DNA of 64,000 nt, from assembly GCA_016169945.1 (NCBI GenBank), contig JADLSH010000344.1, positions 620,001 through 684,000 on the forward strand. Direction: 5' to 3'. The translations under genes were made by a program, and so were the position numbers. Origin of the DNA: Trachythela sp. YZ-2020 (Eukaryota; Cnidaria; Anthozoa; Malacalcyonacea; Clavulariidae). The notes under the pieces were generated by a model. It worked only from the letters and a program-made list of their open reading frames with translations, made no database searches and was not told where the DNA came from. The first letter of the stretch is position 1, and each line of letters opens with the position of its first letter. Of the stretch, positions 1 through 12,089 are shown one piece after another.

Positions 1-130
1 ATATTTGATGAATTCATTTGGTTTTTACACCATTGTAATGTTCAATCGTTTAGCTTTAAAATGACATGCTTTATGTGTCATTTGGTAAAAAAATGAAGGA
101 GTATGGCTTTGGCAAAAAAAGTCACAAAAA

Positions 131-355
131 ATAACATTTTTCCGCCGATGGGAATTGAACATTTTTTCTTTGAAATTTAGTCCCACAAGGCTTTGAAAAC
201 TAATCAGCAATGATAACTAAAATGCAAATTCAACGCAAGCTTGATTAATCACTCAATTTGACAAACAAGATGGCTCAATTAACCATTATCAAATATGCAT
301 TATCTTTTGTTTTTACGTCTCACTTGGAATTCCCATCGGCGGAAAAATGTGATTT
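131..355. repeat. Foldback repeat in ANKMY2 downstream intron
   Basis: Inverted arms with TTTTTCCGCCGATGGGAATT near 137-156 and its complement near 330-350 enclose about 170 bp. This is a MITE-like hairpin. The rest of 1-675 is AT-rich, with no exon I can recognise. Confidence 0.6.
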
Positions 356-675
356 CGACCGACAATTTTTAACTCGGTTTTTCTGTCCGTAATGATATGG
401 GAAAGGTATCATCGGAAAGCTAGAAGGCTATTCGTTCTTACTATATAAAATTTAAACCATTTAACTCAGTATTTTATGCACAGCAACCTGTCAAAGTTGG
501 ATTACCTTTTTTTTACAACAAATATACATGTAACATGAATATAGTCAAGTATACGTTATTGTTGTACACATAACATGACGTAATGTAGGGTCAAATTTTT
601 CATTGCTTTTACACACTTTTGAGGATAACTGAAAAAGGAAAATTCACGACAGAGAAACTGAACACTTTTCATTAC

Positions 676-3600
676 CTTATTAACAGGAGCTATAGATGTG
701 ACCAGCTGACGTAATATTGTTGTTTCTGGGAAAATAAACTCACGGATTGCCTGCCTGACAAAATCTTCAGTTCCCAAAGGAAATCCATCGCTCGGACGAC
801 CTTTTATTAAACTACAGAACGAAAAAAAACTTCATTTAATTTAATTTTTGTGTTGCTTGATGTACTCAGCATGCAGTGTGGGAATAACTACTTATTAACC
901 GAAAGTGAGGTCTTCATGGTAAAATATTAAACCGAGGTCTTGTCGTATTGACCGAGCGATAGCGAGGTCAATACGGCAAGACCGAGGTTTAATATTTTAC
1001 CGTAAAAACCGAACGTTTGAGGTTAATAAGTAGTTTATTATGTGGCACAATCATAAGTAGTAAAATAAGTAGTTTATTATATGGTTTGTTTTTGTTGTAG
1101 AGCATTAAAAAAATTTCGTAATTACTTGCAAAGTCTACGTGATTTTCCCAACCGCTGATTAGCCAATCATATCGCGTAAACTACAGGAACTAACGCTTGC
1201 CATATAATAATAGAGTCCTGTACAAATGACAAATGACAAATGAGTCCTGATGTACAAATGGAGTCCTGACACACTTGCTGAAAACTTAATGGAATGAATG
1301 AAGTCAAGGAAAGGGCGGATGGCAGATGCGATTAGCGCGCTGTCCTTTACCTCTGAGTTAAGGACGTTAACAGGACGTTACCCAACATAAGTAAATCTCT
1401 GCCCTCGATAAACTCATGTAAGTTGAGATTGGTTGGTTCTTTCCTGTGCTTCTGCTTCGTTTTTTTTCTGTACTTACTTTGGGCTTTTTCCCATCGCAAA
1501 CCAACCAACTCGCCTCGCTCGCTCTGCTTTGCGTATAATTAAAATAAACAGTCCAGCATTGTGATTGGATGAAAGTACTCGCAGCGAGCTTGCGAGTTGG
1601 TTTTTGCGACGAGTGGAAAAGAGCCTTTAGGCATTAACGATAACTAGCTAACATTCGGACACCTTTGTCAAATGAGTTGAGAAACCTGTTAAGCTTTCCG
1701 TCCACCTCGGAGTGGTAAATACAATAAACCACTAAACCAACGCACTCCTAGTAGACACGTCATATTCTCACATCTATGTGTTCGCAACAGGCTTGTAGCA
1801 AGCTTGTCAACAAGTTGTAACAAGGTTGTCATTTTATCAGGTTGCTACAAGGTTGTCACTCACAACTTGTTGACAAGTTGTTGAATTGCAGGACGATAAC
1901 AAGTTAACAAGTCTGTTTAGTCAACAACCTTGTAGCAAGTTGTCAACAAGCCGTTGACAACTTGTCAACAAGCTGGGAACAAGCAGTGCGAACACATCCT
2001 GATAACAAGTTGTTGAAACAGCATATTGGTACAAGTCTGCTGCAGGTTTGTTACAACTTGTGCGTTTTTACGTGTGTAGTGTACACAACTGAACACTTGT
2101 ATATCCTAAGATACCTACTACTTTAAAAATCCTTCAATTCCATTCTGTCCCTGTATACCAAAATGCCATCTCCCAGAATGTTGTAAAACACAGGCTAGAT
2201 AGTGTAACTTCATCGACATCACTTCATTCGCTGTATTAGGATCTTTTAAACATAATTCACACTTCAAGTGTAAAACATTTACAACAGATTTATACTCTTC
2301 AACCAATTCCATGTTCTCTTGTAGATATAGCACTAACTAAGAGTAGAAATAAAATATATATACCAGCTAATTTGAATACAAAGTTTGCAAACTTGTAAAA
2401 TTCAAATGCATTTAGTGCCTTTTCGAAGTCGTAACATGTAATGCATAAAGTGCATTACTTATATAAAATGCATTACATAAATGCATTTATTTATACTGGA
2501 TAGCTCTATCAGTTCTAAACTGTCCTCCCTAGAGGTCCAGTAAGAGCCATCTCTTATAGGTTTTAAAGAATGCATTCTTTAAAAATTTTAAAAACAACAT
2601 AATTATATAGCTTACCCTAACAGGACTCAAATTGTTGTTAAGGATATATTTCTGTAGAGGTTCCAAGAGTTTGGGATCAAGCTTTGGTGTAGTTTCAACG
2701 CCTGTGTGTGAGCATATAGATAGTATTGGTTAAAAATAATGTTAAATCATGAAAAAATAATAGTTATTTTTCAAAGTTAATGCTTAATTCCTTATTAATT
2801 TTACTTTTGAGCCTACCTTGTACTTTTGTATAGTATTCTATATCTTTCATTGATATGAAATTGTTTATAAGACTAACACATTCATGTCGACCTAAATTTG
2901 GAACAAAACATTGGAATAGAAAGTGGCTTCTCCTTCTCTCTGTACACACAGTTGATCAGTATTGTAGATAATACTACAATTAAGTCACATACAAATTTAC
3001 CTGTAAATGCTCCTAATTGAGCTGCTGTTCTGTTTATATTATTCTGCATTGCTTTATCTGCCCCAGCCTCTAAGAGAACTTTTGTGGCTTCCAATGAACC
3101 TGGACAAATATATTAAATTGATGATAACATGGTCAGTTTTATTCTCACAATGATTTTAAAAGCAAACACATTCTGTATTACCTGATAAACAAGCAAACAT
3201 CAATGGAGAGTACTAAAACATCACAAAATCAAACAAATTTAAAGTAAATATTTATGTTTAATTACATTGTATTTAATTAAAATACAAAGATAACCACTAA
3301 TGCACCCAAATTTTACATATTCTTAAGCAATTTAGGGGTTTTACTTACTGTATAAACCCATTTATAACAAGAAACACTCAGCCACTGGCAGATAGTTTTG
3401 TTAACCCATTACCTGGCAGTACTCTACCACTGACGAATAAAAATCGTCTGGCGTTAGACAGAGTAAAATACTAAAGTTGGGTGCATTGCCAGCTAATGGG
3501 TTAACTGGCAGTACCCTACCACTGACAAGTAAAATTGTCTGGCGTTAGACAGAGTAAAATACTCTGGCGTTAGACAGAGTAAAATACTAAAGTAGGGCGT

Positions 3601-5690
3601 ATCTGAGCGCATTGCAAGCTAATGGGTTATATTAAACAGCTGGATTGCAATGCCCCAGAGCTGCCCGGAAACTTTTGGGGGCCAGGGAAAAATTTAACTT
3701 TGTGGCCCTAGTAATTTCCATCGTACTGTATTGGAGTACTTTAGAAGTCTCTTGGTGAGGGATTCTTACTACTAAACAAATTATGAAATCTAAGATACAG
3801 AATGTGAAAATCCTGCATTCATTCAGACTATTTGACAGTTACATCTATGCATTTCAATTTATCTTCTATATCTTCCCCTAGTTACACCCTCTCTTTGTTC
3901 TTGAACTCTTTGTTATTGAATTCCAAATGATTTTACTTATGAAGTTAAATTGTTTGGAGAAGCTGCCGAAACTTTGGGGGGGGGGAAAAATTTAACTTTG
4001 TGGCCCTAGTAATTTCCATCGTACTGTAGTAAGGTACTTTAGGGGGTCTCTTGGTGGGGGGATTCTGCCTCCCCCCAAACAAATTTTGAAATCTAAGGTC
4101 ACAGGAATGTGAAAATCCTGCATTCTGGGAGACTATTTGACAGTTACATCTATGCACATTTCAATTTATCTTCTATTTGGGCCCCTGAATGCACCCTATG
4201 CTGTTCTTGAACTCTTTGTTATTGAATTCCAAATGATTTTACTTATGAAGTTAAATTGTTGGAGTTAAGAAGTTAGGTGTTAATCAGGAAGAAACCCTTA
4301 CACATTAGTGCGTTAATCGGTCAAAGTTTTAATTAATGATGTTGTTAAGGTGGTTAGTTGAAGTTTACCTTGTGTTCATGTTTTGCACAATTGACATCAG
4401 CTCCTTTCTCAATCAGTAACTGACAAATTTCATGTTTTCCTTTGTATGCAGCTTGCATTAGTGGTGTCATGCCATTCTGTTGGAAGAGAACAAAATATAA
4501 TACTGGGTAGTACCAGAGGTGGAAAAAGTTTTTTTCTTTCTGTGAACCTGGGTTTCAGACTCAGAATTAATGATTAATGAGGTTCAATTATCACTGATTG
4601 ATTTTGACATTGGACTGATTGAAGTGTTGTTTCTTGATATTCAGTGGTGTTTAATTTGATATAGTGAATACAAAATGCATTACAATTGCTAGTCTAGACT
4701 TTGTTATTACTCATTAGTTAATTATTAACTTTCAGAAATTTCTGGAAAAATTTTCTGCAAAAGTTCAGATCCAAAAATATTTCTGGGAACTAGGTTCCCA
4801 GGATCCAGTACTTTTTCCACCTCTGAGTACTACTATACTACGATTTGTTTAAAGATGCGGTACAGTTGGTTCTGCGCATGTGTACGTTGGTTCAGTTTAA
4901 ACAGTTTAACTAGGTTCTATGTTCTTGCAAAGCCTGATCGTGCTATCTTGATAATTTATTTTACTCTGGAAGCAGGAAAATTCATATACTGGATACAAAA
5001 ATGTAAACAAAGCAGACATGTGTGATCGGACTGTACCGCATCTTTAAATGAGGTTACATAAGACAATGCATGCCTATTCGACTGACCCGGGATCTCGCTT
5101 AAAGCGGGCTGGAATTTTCCATATAAATGCAATGACCCCAGCTGGCTCACCTGCCCAGGGTGAGAATTCATGCTGTTTTATGCAAATATGTTGTAAAATG
5201 AAATTTTCTCAACAGATTTCGAACTTAAAGGGTTTGTTTCTGTGTTTGTTACTTAATCCAGTCCAGGTGCTTTGTTTTGGCGAGCCAGCCCAGCCCGTCT
5301 GAGCAGTCTTATGTAAACACGGGTGAAATTCGTCTTGGGAAAGCAAGCTAGCCCCCACTCTGGAAAGTTTGTATCACGCAACCGAGATATCGGTATAGAT
5401 TGCAGTATTCTAGCTAGTTCGTCTGGATATTTTGTCTTATTACTTAGAATTGAAAAACTAGCCATAAAATCGAACATTCTATATAATTATACCTCATCCA
5501 AACTGTCAACCTTTATCTGCCCGAGATCCAAAATACGGCGAACCTCCTCGATATTTCCTACAAATATTTAAATCAACACAAAGCTAGACATCTTTCCTTT
5601 CTTAAAACTCTGTTATCGCTGCAAGATCTTACCTTGATTGATGTTTTCCAGCAATTGTTTTCGAATCATTTCATTCAATTCCGCCGCCAT
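676..5690 (-). CDS. ANKMY2: Ankyrin repeat and MYND domain protein 2 (5' nine exons, partial)
   Basis: In vertebrates ANKMY2 is a cytosolic ankyrin/MYND adaptor linked to trafficking of ciliary adenylyl cyclases and Hedgehog signalling. Nine coding exons join in phase with GT-AG introns: 5633-5690, 5493-5557, 4369-4476, 3182-3212, 3001-3099, 2817-2891, 2616-2701, 2122-2336 and 676-811. They encode 291 residues starting MAAELNEMIRKQLLENINQ. Ankyrin repeats are clear, with NGMTPLMQAAYKGKHEICQ, then YSPLMFACLSG, then LEAGADKAMQNNINRTAAQ. The later family blocks follow: NNFISMKDIEYYTKVQG, CELCLKDPNTANEVMSMKLH and IKGRPSDGFPLGTEDFVRQ, ending SIAPVNK at a donor. The order matches vertebrate ANKMY2 from memory. 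The MYND zinc finger is not in 1-675, so the gene continues off the left edge. The start ATG lies in GACAAGATGG-like context. The gene is divergent from PRMT3, about 0.63 kb away. Confidence 0.93.
885..1060. repeat. Palindromic MITE (GAGGTCAATA family)
   Basis: GGTAAAATATTAAACCGAGG is mirrored by its near-complement around 985-1005. The core reads GACCGAGCGATAGCGAGGTC. Flanking direct or inverted 'TTAATAAGTAGTTTATTA' pieces occur at both sides. A related hairpin with the same GACCGAGGTC core occurs near 47,310-47,375. Confidence 0.6.
1480..1628. repeat. MITE with ~30-bp inverted ends
   Basis: The left arm contains CATCGCAAACCAACCAACTC and the right arm is its approximate complement, GAGTTGGTTTTTGCGACGAG. 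The element sits in the long ANKMY2 intron between exons 9 and 8. No ORF is present. Confidence 0.55.
1780..2070. repeat. AACAAGTTGT-rich repeat, copy 1
   Basis: This stretch of tandem and inverted AACAAGTTGT/ACAACTTGTT words begins with GTGTTCGCAACAGGCTTGTA. The same family recurs at 10,160-10,480, 16,280-16,600 and 21,100-21,370, always beginning with 'TGTTCGC' and ending near 'TGTTACAACTTG'. It is a dispersed, probably MITE-like repeat with self-complementary words. Confidence 0.7.
3401..3629. repeat. Two tandem copies of the TTAACCCATTA MITE
   Basis: Each ~115-bp unit starts TTAACCCATTA, contains GTCTGGCGTTAGACAGAGTA and ends GCTAATGGGTTAA. The two copies share the central TTAA. Other copies lie at 6611-6728, 12,780-12,896, 37,511-37,626 and 37,652-37,764. 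The TTAA at both ends could be terminal sequence or a target duplication. Confidence 0.75.
3660..4262. repeat. Tandem direct duplication, ~300-bp unit
   Basis: About 290 bp beginning near GGGAAAAATTTAACTTTGTG (3688) is repeated from about 3983 with modest divergence. Both units end in the same ATGAAGTTAAATTGTTNGGAG-like sequence. It lies in the ANKMY2 intron between exons 4 and 3 and is probably a duplicated transposon fragment. Confidence 0.7.
4514..4825. mobile_element. hAT-type MITE
   Basis: A 312-bp element with terminal inverted repeats CAGAGGTGGAAAAAGT and ACTTTTTCCACCTCTG. The flanking octamers GGTAGTAC and AGTACTAC match at six of eight positions, compatible with a decayed 8-bp hAT target duplication. 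Confidence 0.65.
4851..5045. repeat. Short MITE with AAAGATGCGGTACAGT ends
   Basis: AAAGATGCGGTACAGT at the left is matched by ACTGTACCGCATCTTT at the right, with no ORF between. It lies in the ANKMY2 intron between exons 3 and 2. Confidence 0.65.
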
Positions 5691-6323
5691 CTTGTTTCCT
5701 TTTGAAAAATTCTGACAATACCGAATGTTGCCGAAATTGTGCCGGCAATTTCCGAAGAAAAAAATCATCAAAACTACGAAAAATTCTTTTTGAAAACTTT
5801 AGTAACAAAGTATCACTTTAACAATTCCATATTTAATAACGTACAAACTCATAAAATGAATATTATATCAAATAATTATACCTCAAGCTCCAATGACTGT
5901 CAACCTGGGTTAGTCTGCCTTTCCAGATCAAGATAGGAGCTTTGGCGAAGTGGTTAGCTTTTTCCTCTAAGGTATGAAGTAAAATCACTAAAATGATTGT
6001 GACTAAAAATATTTATTAGGGTTAAAAAGTAAGGTAGTGTATGGTAATTGATGGTAGTCATTGATGTAAACAAGAATTTTTCATCCACAGCAGTGCATGT
6101 GGATATGAAAACTGTTTTCATGTTTTGATATAAATCATCTTGCCTTGTAGTTAATGCTGTTGTGGTGACCCTGCCCTAGTTGGCGGCTAAATACAAAAAA
6201 AGAAGTTGGTCTATCTACCTGCTAGGTGAAATAAGCTTTAAGGAAGCTTTGATGTAATCACTCCCAAATCTTGTATGGCAACTACATTAGTACCATTTCT
6301 TTACTTGCTTCTAAGATCCTCAA
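5691..6323. promoter_or_regulatory. Shared ANKMY2/PRMT3 divergent upstream region
   Basis: This 0.63-kb interval separates the two start codons. No TATA box or clear core motif is visible. It contains a broken tRNA-derived SINE: the head at 5935-5970, then unrelated sequence, then the tail at 6150-6195 (GTTGTGGTGACCCTGCCCTA). The right part is also duplicated upstream of PRMT3 copy 2. The promoter role is inferred from the gene arrangement only. Confidence 0.45.
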
Positions 6324-6610
6324 ATGGATAGTGATGATGATTGTTGGGACGAGCCAATGGATGACATCCAAGACGTCACATGTCTGTTCTGTGATAATTC
6401 CTTCCAAACTACAAGTGCATTGTGGGAACACTGTAAAGTGGCACATCAATTTGATATCACTTATGTCAAGCAAAAATTTAGTAAGTTCAAATTAACAGAT
6501 GGTGGTCAACTAGCAGTTATCATAGTGAGAAAGTAATGTAATTTCGAACGTTCGTTATATGTAGTTAAGTCTTGTATTTGGTAGCAATGAATAGAATTCA
6601 GATATGTGGT

Positions 6611-6728
6611 TTAACCCATTAACGCCCAACACTTCCCCTATCGAGTAAAATAATCTCAGTGGCATTAGACAGAGTAAAATGACAAAGTGCATGTGCGCAT
6701 TAGGGCGCATTGCGGCTTAATGGGTTAA
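6611..6728. repeat. TTAACCCATTA MITE, PRMT3 intron 1 (copy 1)
   Basis: TTAACCCATTAACGCCCAAC at the left and GCTTAATGGGTTAA at the right, same family as 3401-3629. The equivalent in copy 2 is 12,780-12,896. Confidence 0.75.
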
Positions 6729-7192
6729 TTATTTTTCATTCTGAAGTTGACCACCATCTGTAGCCTGTTAGTAAGTTCGTAACACTTACCGTCGAAACCC
6801 ATGCAGCTTACCTTTGGATTATGTCATTAAAGACTTGTGGGTTTTTATGATTTTACTATAGGCTTGGATTTTTATGGTTATGTAAGGATGATAAATTTTA
6901 TAAGGACTGAGGTAATTAAGTGCTGGTTGTTAATAGTCTTAATAATATCAATGCATGTAATAGCAATTGTAAATAATATCAAGATACTGTGTATTAAGTT
7001 AATTACAGTAGATACCAGTACTTCTGATATGTTCATTCATTAGAAACCAGACTGTAAGAGCTTGTTCGAACATACACATCCATTTCCATGGGAAGATGAC
7101 AGATATCTTCAGCCAGTAGTGCAGGATGATCCATTACTGCAGTATGGTAAAATATCATTATTGCAATATTATCATAATATTATAACTGATGT

Positions 7193-7511
7193 CAGTGGCG
7201 TAACTCCTATGAGCTCTACCCGGTAAGAGCCGGGGGCACCCAGACGATCGGGCTTCCAGGGGGGGCACCCTGAACTGAGTTGTCCGGGGGCCAAACAAAT
7301 TGTAAATTTTGTTATGTTAAAATGTCGTTTTTTGACCATCAGAATTCTGTAAAATCTTCCCCCAAAGGGCCAGGAAATGGAATTTCGGAGACTCTAGATT
7401 TAAAAATTATACGGGGTTGCATGCCCCAGAGCTTGTGCCTTCGGCATTCGTACTAGAGGGGCCTTTAAAAATTTTGAACCGGGGGCACCCTGATATAACG
7501 TTACGCCATTG
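7193..7511. mobile_element. hAT-type MITE with 8-bp TSD, PRMT3 intron 3 (copy 1)
   Basis: Inverted ends CAGTGGCGTAAC and GTTACGCCATTG are flanked by a perfect 8-bp direct repeat, ACTGATGT (7185-7192 and 7512-7519). The interior is rich in GGGGGC and CCCCC blocks and has no transposase. The 8-bp duplication and CAGTGGCG terminus indicate a hAT-superfamily non-autonomous element. Confidence 0.88.
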
Positions 7512-8149
7512 ACTGATGTTCTAATAAACAATGTAAAGACAACAAACTAATGTTGGTTGAAATAAATGAGCGACAAATAGCAATATACATATGTGATGTT
7601 ATCATAGGTAATAAACATGCATGAGTGAGTTTTTTACATTTTCACTATCAAAATTGCATCCAGAAACGAATTTAATTTGAGATCTTTGAAAAACTCAATA
7701 TAGATATTGAGGATTCTGATTCAGACGAGGACCAAAACATTAGGGATGAGAAGAGTCTGCAAAATGGTAAAGATTTATGTCTTTAAAGCTTTCATCGACA
7801 ATGGTGTTTTAATATCTAATGTGTACTCTTTTGTTCTTTTAAGGTAGCGCAAATCATAACAGTGATGAAATAAATAACAGGTTGGACAATATAAATGGAG
7901 TCAAGTGGAGTCAAGTGGAGCCAGTATAAATGGAGTCAATATAACTTTATTGGTTTGTTTATAAAACATGGAAGCGTTTAATGATCAATATTGTTGTGAA
8001 TATTTAGGTTACATGCAGCCATGGAGAGAGCAAGAATGGCAGAATCAGCTTTACAACAAGCTCTGGCAGATCTTGAAACAATGAGGTGATCTTTCGTCTT
8101 CTACTATTACCCAGCTATAGTCCCAGACTGATCTGGGGTTGGCTCTGCT

Positions 8150-8740
8150 TGGATTCTTGTCCTCCATCCTTTTCTGTCCCTACATGACCCTACGACTGTC
8201 TTACGTGTCCATACCATCTCAGCCTTGCTTCCCTCACCTTCTCTGCAATGTCTACCACTCCACATCTTCTTCTGATCTCTTCATTCCATAATGTCTCTGA
8301 CTAGCTCTCCTTCATCTCTTCTTATTACGTGTCCATACCATCTCAGTCTTGCTTCCCTCACCTTCTCTGTAATGTCAACCACCTCACATCTTCTTCTAAT
8401 CTCTTCATTCCATAATATATCTGACTAGCTCTCTTTCGTCTCTTCTTATCTTATTACGTGTCCATACCATCTCAGCCTTGCTTTCCTCACCTTCTCTGCA
8501 ATGTCTACCACCTCACATCTTCTTCTGATCTCTTCATTCCATGATGTCTCTGACCAGCTCTCCTTCGTCTCTTCTTATTACGCGTCCATACCATCTCAGC
8601 CTTGCGTTCCTCACTTCCTCTGTAATGTCAACCATCTGACTCTCACATCGTCTTCTGATCTCTTCATTCCATAATATCTCTGACCAGCTCTCCTTCATTT
8701 CACCATCTCACCCTCTTTCTCCCCTCGCCTTCTCTGCAAT
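8150..8740 (-). repeat. LINE-derived minisatellite, PRMT3 intron 6 (copy 1)
   Basis: About 105-125-bp units each carry GTGTCCATACCATCTCAGCC and CTCTGCAATGTCTACCAC. Read on the minus strand the unit encodes RLRWYGHVIRR-type peptide, the conserved tail of RTE-like LINE ORFs. It is therefore a tandem array built from a LINE coding fragment. The copy 2 counterpart is 14,330-14,920, and a larger array is in intron 13 (18,965-20,070). Confidence 0.7.
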
Positions 8741-9247
8741 AATAAACCACGTTTCTAATACAATTGTTTTTAGGGCTGGAGTTCATGCACTCGTCCTTGG
8801 AACTGAACAGGAGAACGGGTGAGATGATATATTGAATACATCATTGTTGAATACTTCGTTGCATATAAAGCTTTGAGTTCCCTTATCCCTGTTACATCTT
8901 ATCGTTGCCAGCCGCGGTAAAACTGCCAGCGACGAAGTTGCATTGGATGATGAGGAAGATTCCTACTTCAGTACTTATTCACATTATTCTATTCACGAAG
9001 AGATGTTAAAGGTTAGATTAATGTGGTTGATAATAGTAAAGACCATTTTACACGGGGTAATTTTTGCTGCAACTTGCAACGCAATTTCTGCAAAGAGCAA
9101 TGTTATGTAGAAATGTACGCACAGAAAAACAGAACATGGCCCGCGTTCACTTCACTGATATTATCATTCTCATTCAGTTCTTTAAAAAGTATATTCGCAG
9201 AGAAATTGTGAGCATGAATCTCGTTTTACTTCGTTGATATTTTTCTT

Positions 9248-9470
9248 TCTAATCCTCGCACGAAGCTCCTCGCAGCTCGCTGCGAGTACTCGCACGAATG
9301 TCATTCTGTTGCCACCACACGCCGTTTTATGATTGGTTTATTATTGCGAGCTCTCGCAGCGAGTAAAAAATAGTTCAAAATTTTGAACTATTTCCCGCGA
9401 GCGGCAAACCACTCGCAGAACGTCTGCGACTACTCGCAGCGAGCTGTGAGGAGCTTCGTGCGAGGACTGG
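9248..9470. repeat. Palindromic MITE (CTCGCAGC family), copy 1
   Basis: CCTCGCACGAAGCTCCTCGC at the left is complemented by GCGAGGAGCTTCGTGCGAGG-like sequence at the right (TGTGAGGAGCTTCGTGCGAGG region). The copy 2 element (15,408-15,615) has lost part of its right end. Confidence 0.7.
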
Positions 9471-9880
9471 AAATCCGCCTTAAGGCATGGCTTTGATACG
9501 TAAATAGCAATACGTTAATCATGGTGGCCCTCCGGGCACGACAGGTTTGCCTCACATTGATCTATCAGTTCCCTAGGAGTTTTCAGTCAATCATCATTAG
9601 ACTTTGTTGGAATGTTGAAAGATCTGAAGTTTGATGAGCAATGTAGAAAGCACTGTGTTAGGAATTAGGATTAACACTTGTGTCAAGTCCTCATATTATA
9701 TACTCTGAGTGAACGTAACAAAGAATGGGATAACCCGCAACTAAAGTCGTACTAATATTTTTATCATATATGGAGTTAATTCAAGTAGACACTGGCAAAC
9801 TACCTGTCAAGAGAGGTTTATCATAATTGTAGTATGTACATATTGATCATAATTAAATAAAGTCTCCATCAATGATATAA

Positions 9881-10075
<195 letters not shown>

Positions 10076-10159
10076 TAGATATAGGGATTTTGTAGCGGGA
10101 AAGTGATCGAGCAAGTACAAATGATTGTCCGGTACAGACGTACAAATCTCACATCCTGT

Positions 10160-10480
10160 CAACAAGATGTGTTCGCAACAGACTTGTACAGTTGTAGCAA
10201 GCTTGTCAACAAGTTGTAACAATGTTGTCATTGGTTTTATCAAGTTGTTACAAGGTTGTCACTTACAACTTGTTAACAGTTTGTTAAACCGGCAGAACGA
10301 TAACAAGTTGGAACAACTTGTAACAAGTCTGTTGAGTCAACAACCTTGTAGCAAGTAGTGAAGAAGCCAATGACAACTTGTCAACAAGCTAGGAACAAGC
10401 AGTGCGAACACATCCTGATAATAAGTTGTTGAAACAGCATTGGTACATGTCTGCTGTACTGAGGTTTGTTACAAGTTGCG
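10160..10480. repeat. AACAAGTTGT-rich repeat, copy in PRMT3 intron 9 (unit 1)
   Basis: Same family as 1780-2070, starting TGTGTTCGCAACAGACTTGT. Its duplicate is at 16,280-16,600. Confidence 0.7.
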
Positions 10481-10541
10481 CGTTTTTACATGCGTAGATT
10501 TGCCAGAAAAAGTTGGCCATCTCAAAGTTGTGACTATTTGC

Positions 10542-11098
10542 CAGTGTTGTAACGAGTCACCAACAAGTCGAGTCACAAGTCGAGTCGAGTCACCCAAAGG
10601 TCGAGTCACGAGTCGAGTCGAGTCATTTCACTATCTGGTCGAGTCGAGTCGAGTCAATGGCTTCACTCGAGTCGAGTCCGAGTCGAGTCAATGGCTTCAC
10701 TCGAGTCGAGTCAATGGCTACACGATTGTATGGTGAACAGAAAGGTGAACAAAAATGCCTTAAACAATTTCCCTACAAGTGGAAACATGCCTATATGCAT
10801 CGAGAATTACTTTTTATTTCTTTAAGCCGTTTCAGGACTCTTCCCAACCTATTCAACTACAATATTTTGATGGATTTATCCTGAACAAGTTGTAGCTGAG
10901 TTGACTCGAGTCATTTACGGCAGAAATCAACAAGTCGAGTCCGAGTCGAGTCATTTGGGGCTGTTGACTCGAGTCGAGTCGAGTCATTTTTCGTATTCGA
11001 CTCGAGTCGAGTCGCAGAAAATTGCGAGTCGAGTCGCAGAAAATTGCGACTCGAGTCGACTCGAGTCCAAGTCAATGACTCGAGTCATTACAACACTG
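10542..11098. mobile_element. hAT-type element with GAGTC-repeat interior (unit 1)
   Basis: Inverted ends CAGTGTTGTAACGAGTC and GACTCGAGTCATTACAACACTG-type sequence are flanked by a perfect 8-bp duplication, CTATTTGC (10,534-10,541 and 11,099-11,106). The subterminal regions are arrays of GAGTC/GACTC pentamers. In unit 2 the same insertion (16,770-17,823) is about twice as long, so this copy is probably an internal-deletion derivative. Confidence 0.9.
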
Positions 11099-11633
11099 CT
11101 ATTTGCTGCTGTTGGCAATTAGTAAATATAATTAGTTAGGGCCAGTCATTTTCCTGACTACGCTATGAAGGCAAAGTAATACGAGCAACGAAATTGCTGA
11201 ACTTTTGCAACTGGTTTCAATGCATGTTAATTAGACATGTTTACGAATGTTGTGTCATGTTTGGTTATTTATGTGTGAACATTTTTAATTAACGTGCATT
11301 GAAATCAGTTTTTGTTGCAAGTCACAGCAATTTTGTTGCTCGTGTTACTCGATCCGAATTCATCAGGTCCCGTGTGATACCACTGAGAATGTAAGTTTTA
11401 TACCACTGGGAATGTAAGTTTTATACCACTGGGAATGTAAGTTTTAAGGAAGGTTTCAATTTAGTACCAAGATGAATATTTCAACATCTTTCATTTAAGT
11501 TGAAGCGGTGTTTTTGGTAAACGAAAATATTGGGAATGTTTTGGAATTCTTTTACTTCTTCAGAGAAAACAACGTTGACAATATCGTAACATTGAAGAGA
11601 GGAAAAGTTGAGGAGATAGATTTGGATTTGAAA

Positions 11634-11700
11634 ATGGGGTGGGTGGGCAAAGGGGAGAGGGTGGGTGGGCAAAGGGGAGGGGGTGGGTGGGCAAAGGGAA
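11634..11700. repeat. G-rich minisatellite at the duplication junction
   Basis: Three ~22-29-bp units of GGGTGGGTGGGCAAAGGGGA type. With four or more G-runs closely spaced, the plus strand could form a G-quadruplex. It sits exactly where PRMT3 copy 1 loses homology, so it is the right candidate for a breakpoint or for an assembly join. Confidence 0.85.
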
Positions 11701-12089
11701 GTACGCTCGATGCTCATCAGGGAATATAGGTAGGAGGTAATATTTCCCCCATGCAGACATAAAAAGGGTATATATGTTTACTCATTCAGAATTGAATTAT
11801 TCTGATATTAATAACCGAAGACCTGTACAAACCTAGATTAATATATATCGTAAAATCACTAAAATGATTGTGACTAAAATATTTATTAGGGTTAAAAAGT
11901 ATGGTAGTGTATGGTAATTGATGGTAGTCATTGATGTAAACAAGGGAATTTGGCATTGACAGCAGTGCATGTGGATATAGAAAACTGTTTTTCATGTTTT
12001 TGATATTTGTCATCTTGCACCTTGCTTGGTTAACAGTCAAGCTCCAATGACCTGCGGTCACTCAGCAGTCTGCCTTTCCAGATCAAGAT

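Noticed and set aside
10440..11122. Plus-strand frames with VESSRVNGFTRVES repeats (also in unit 2)
   Set aside because: The peptide repeat is the translation of GAGTC pentamers inside a hAT element bounded by an 8-bp TSD.
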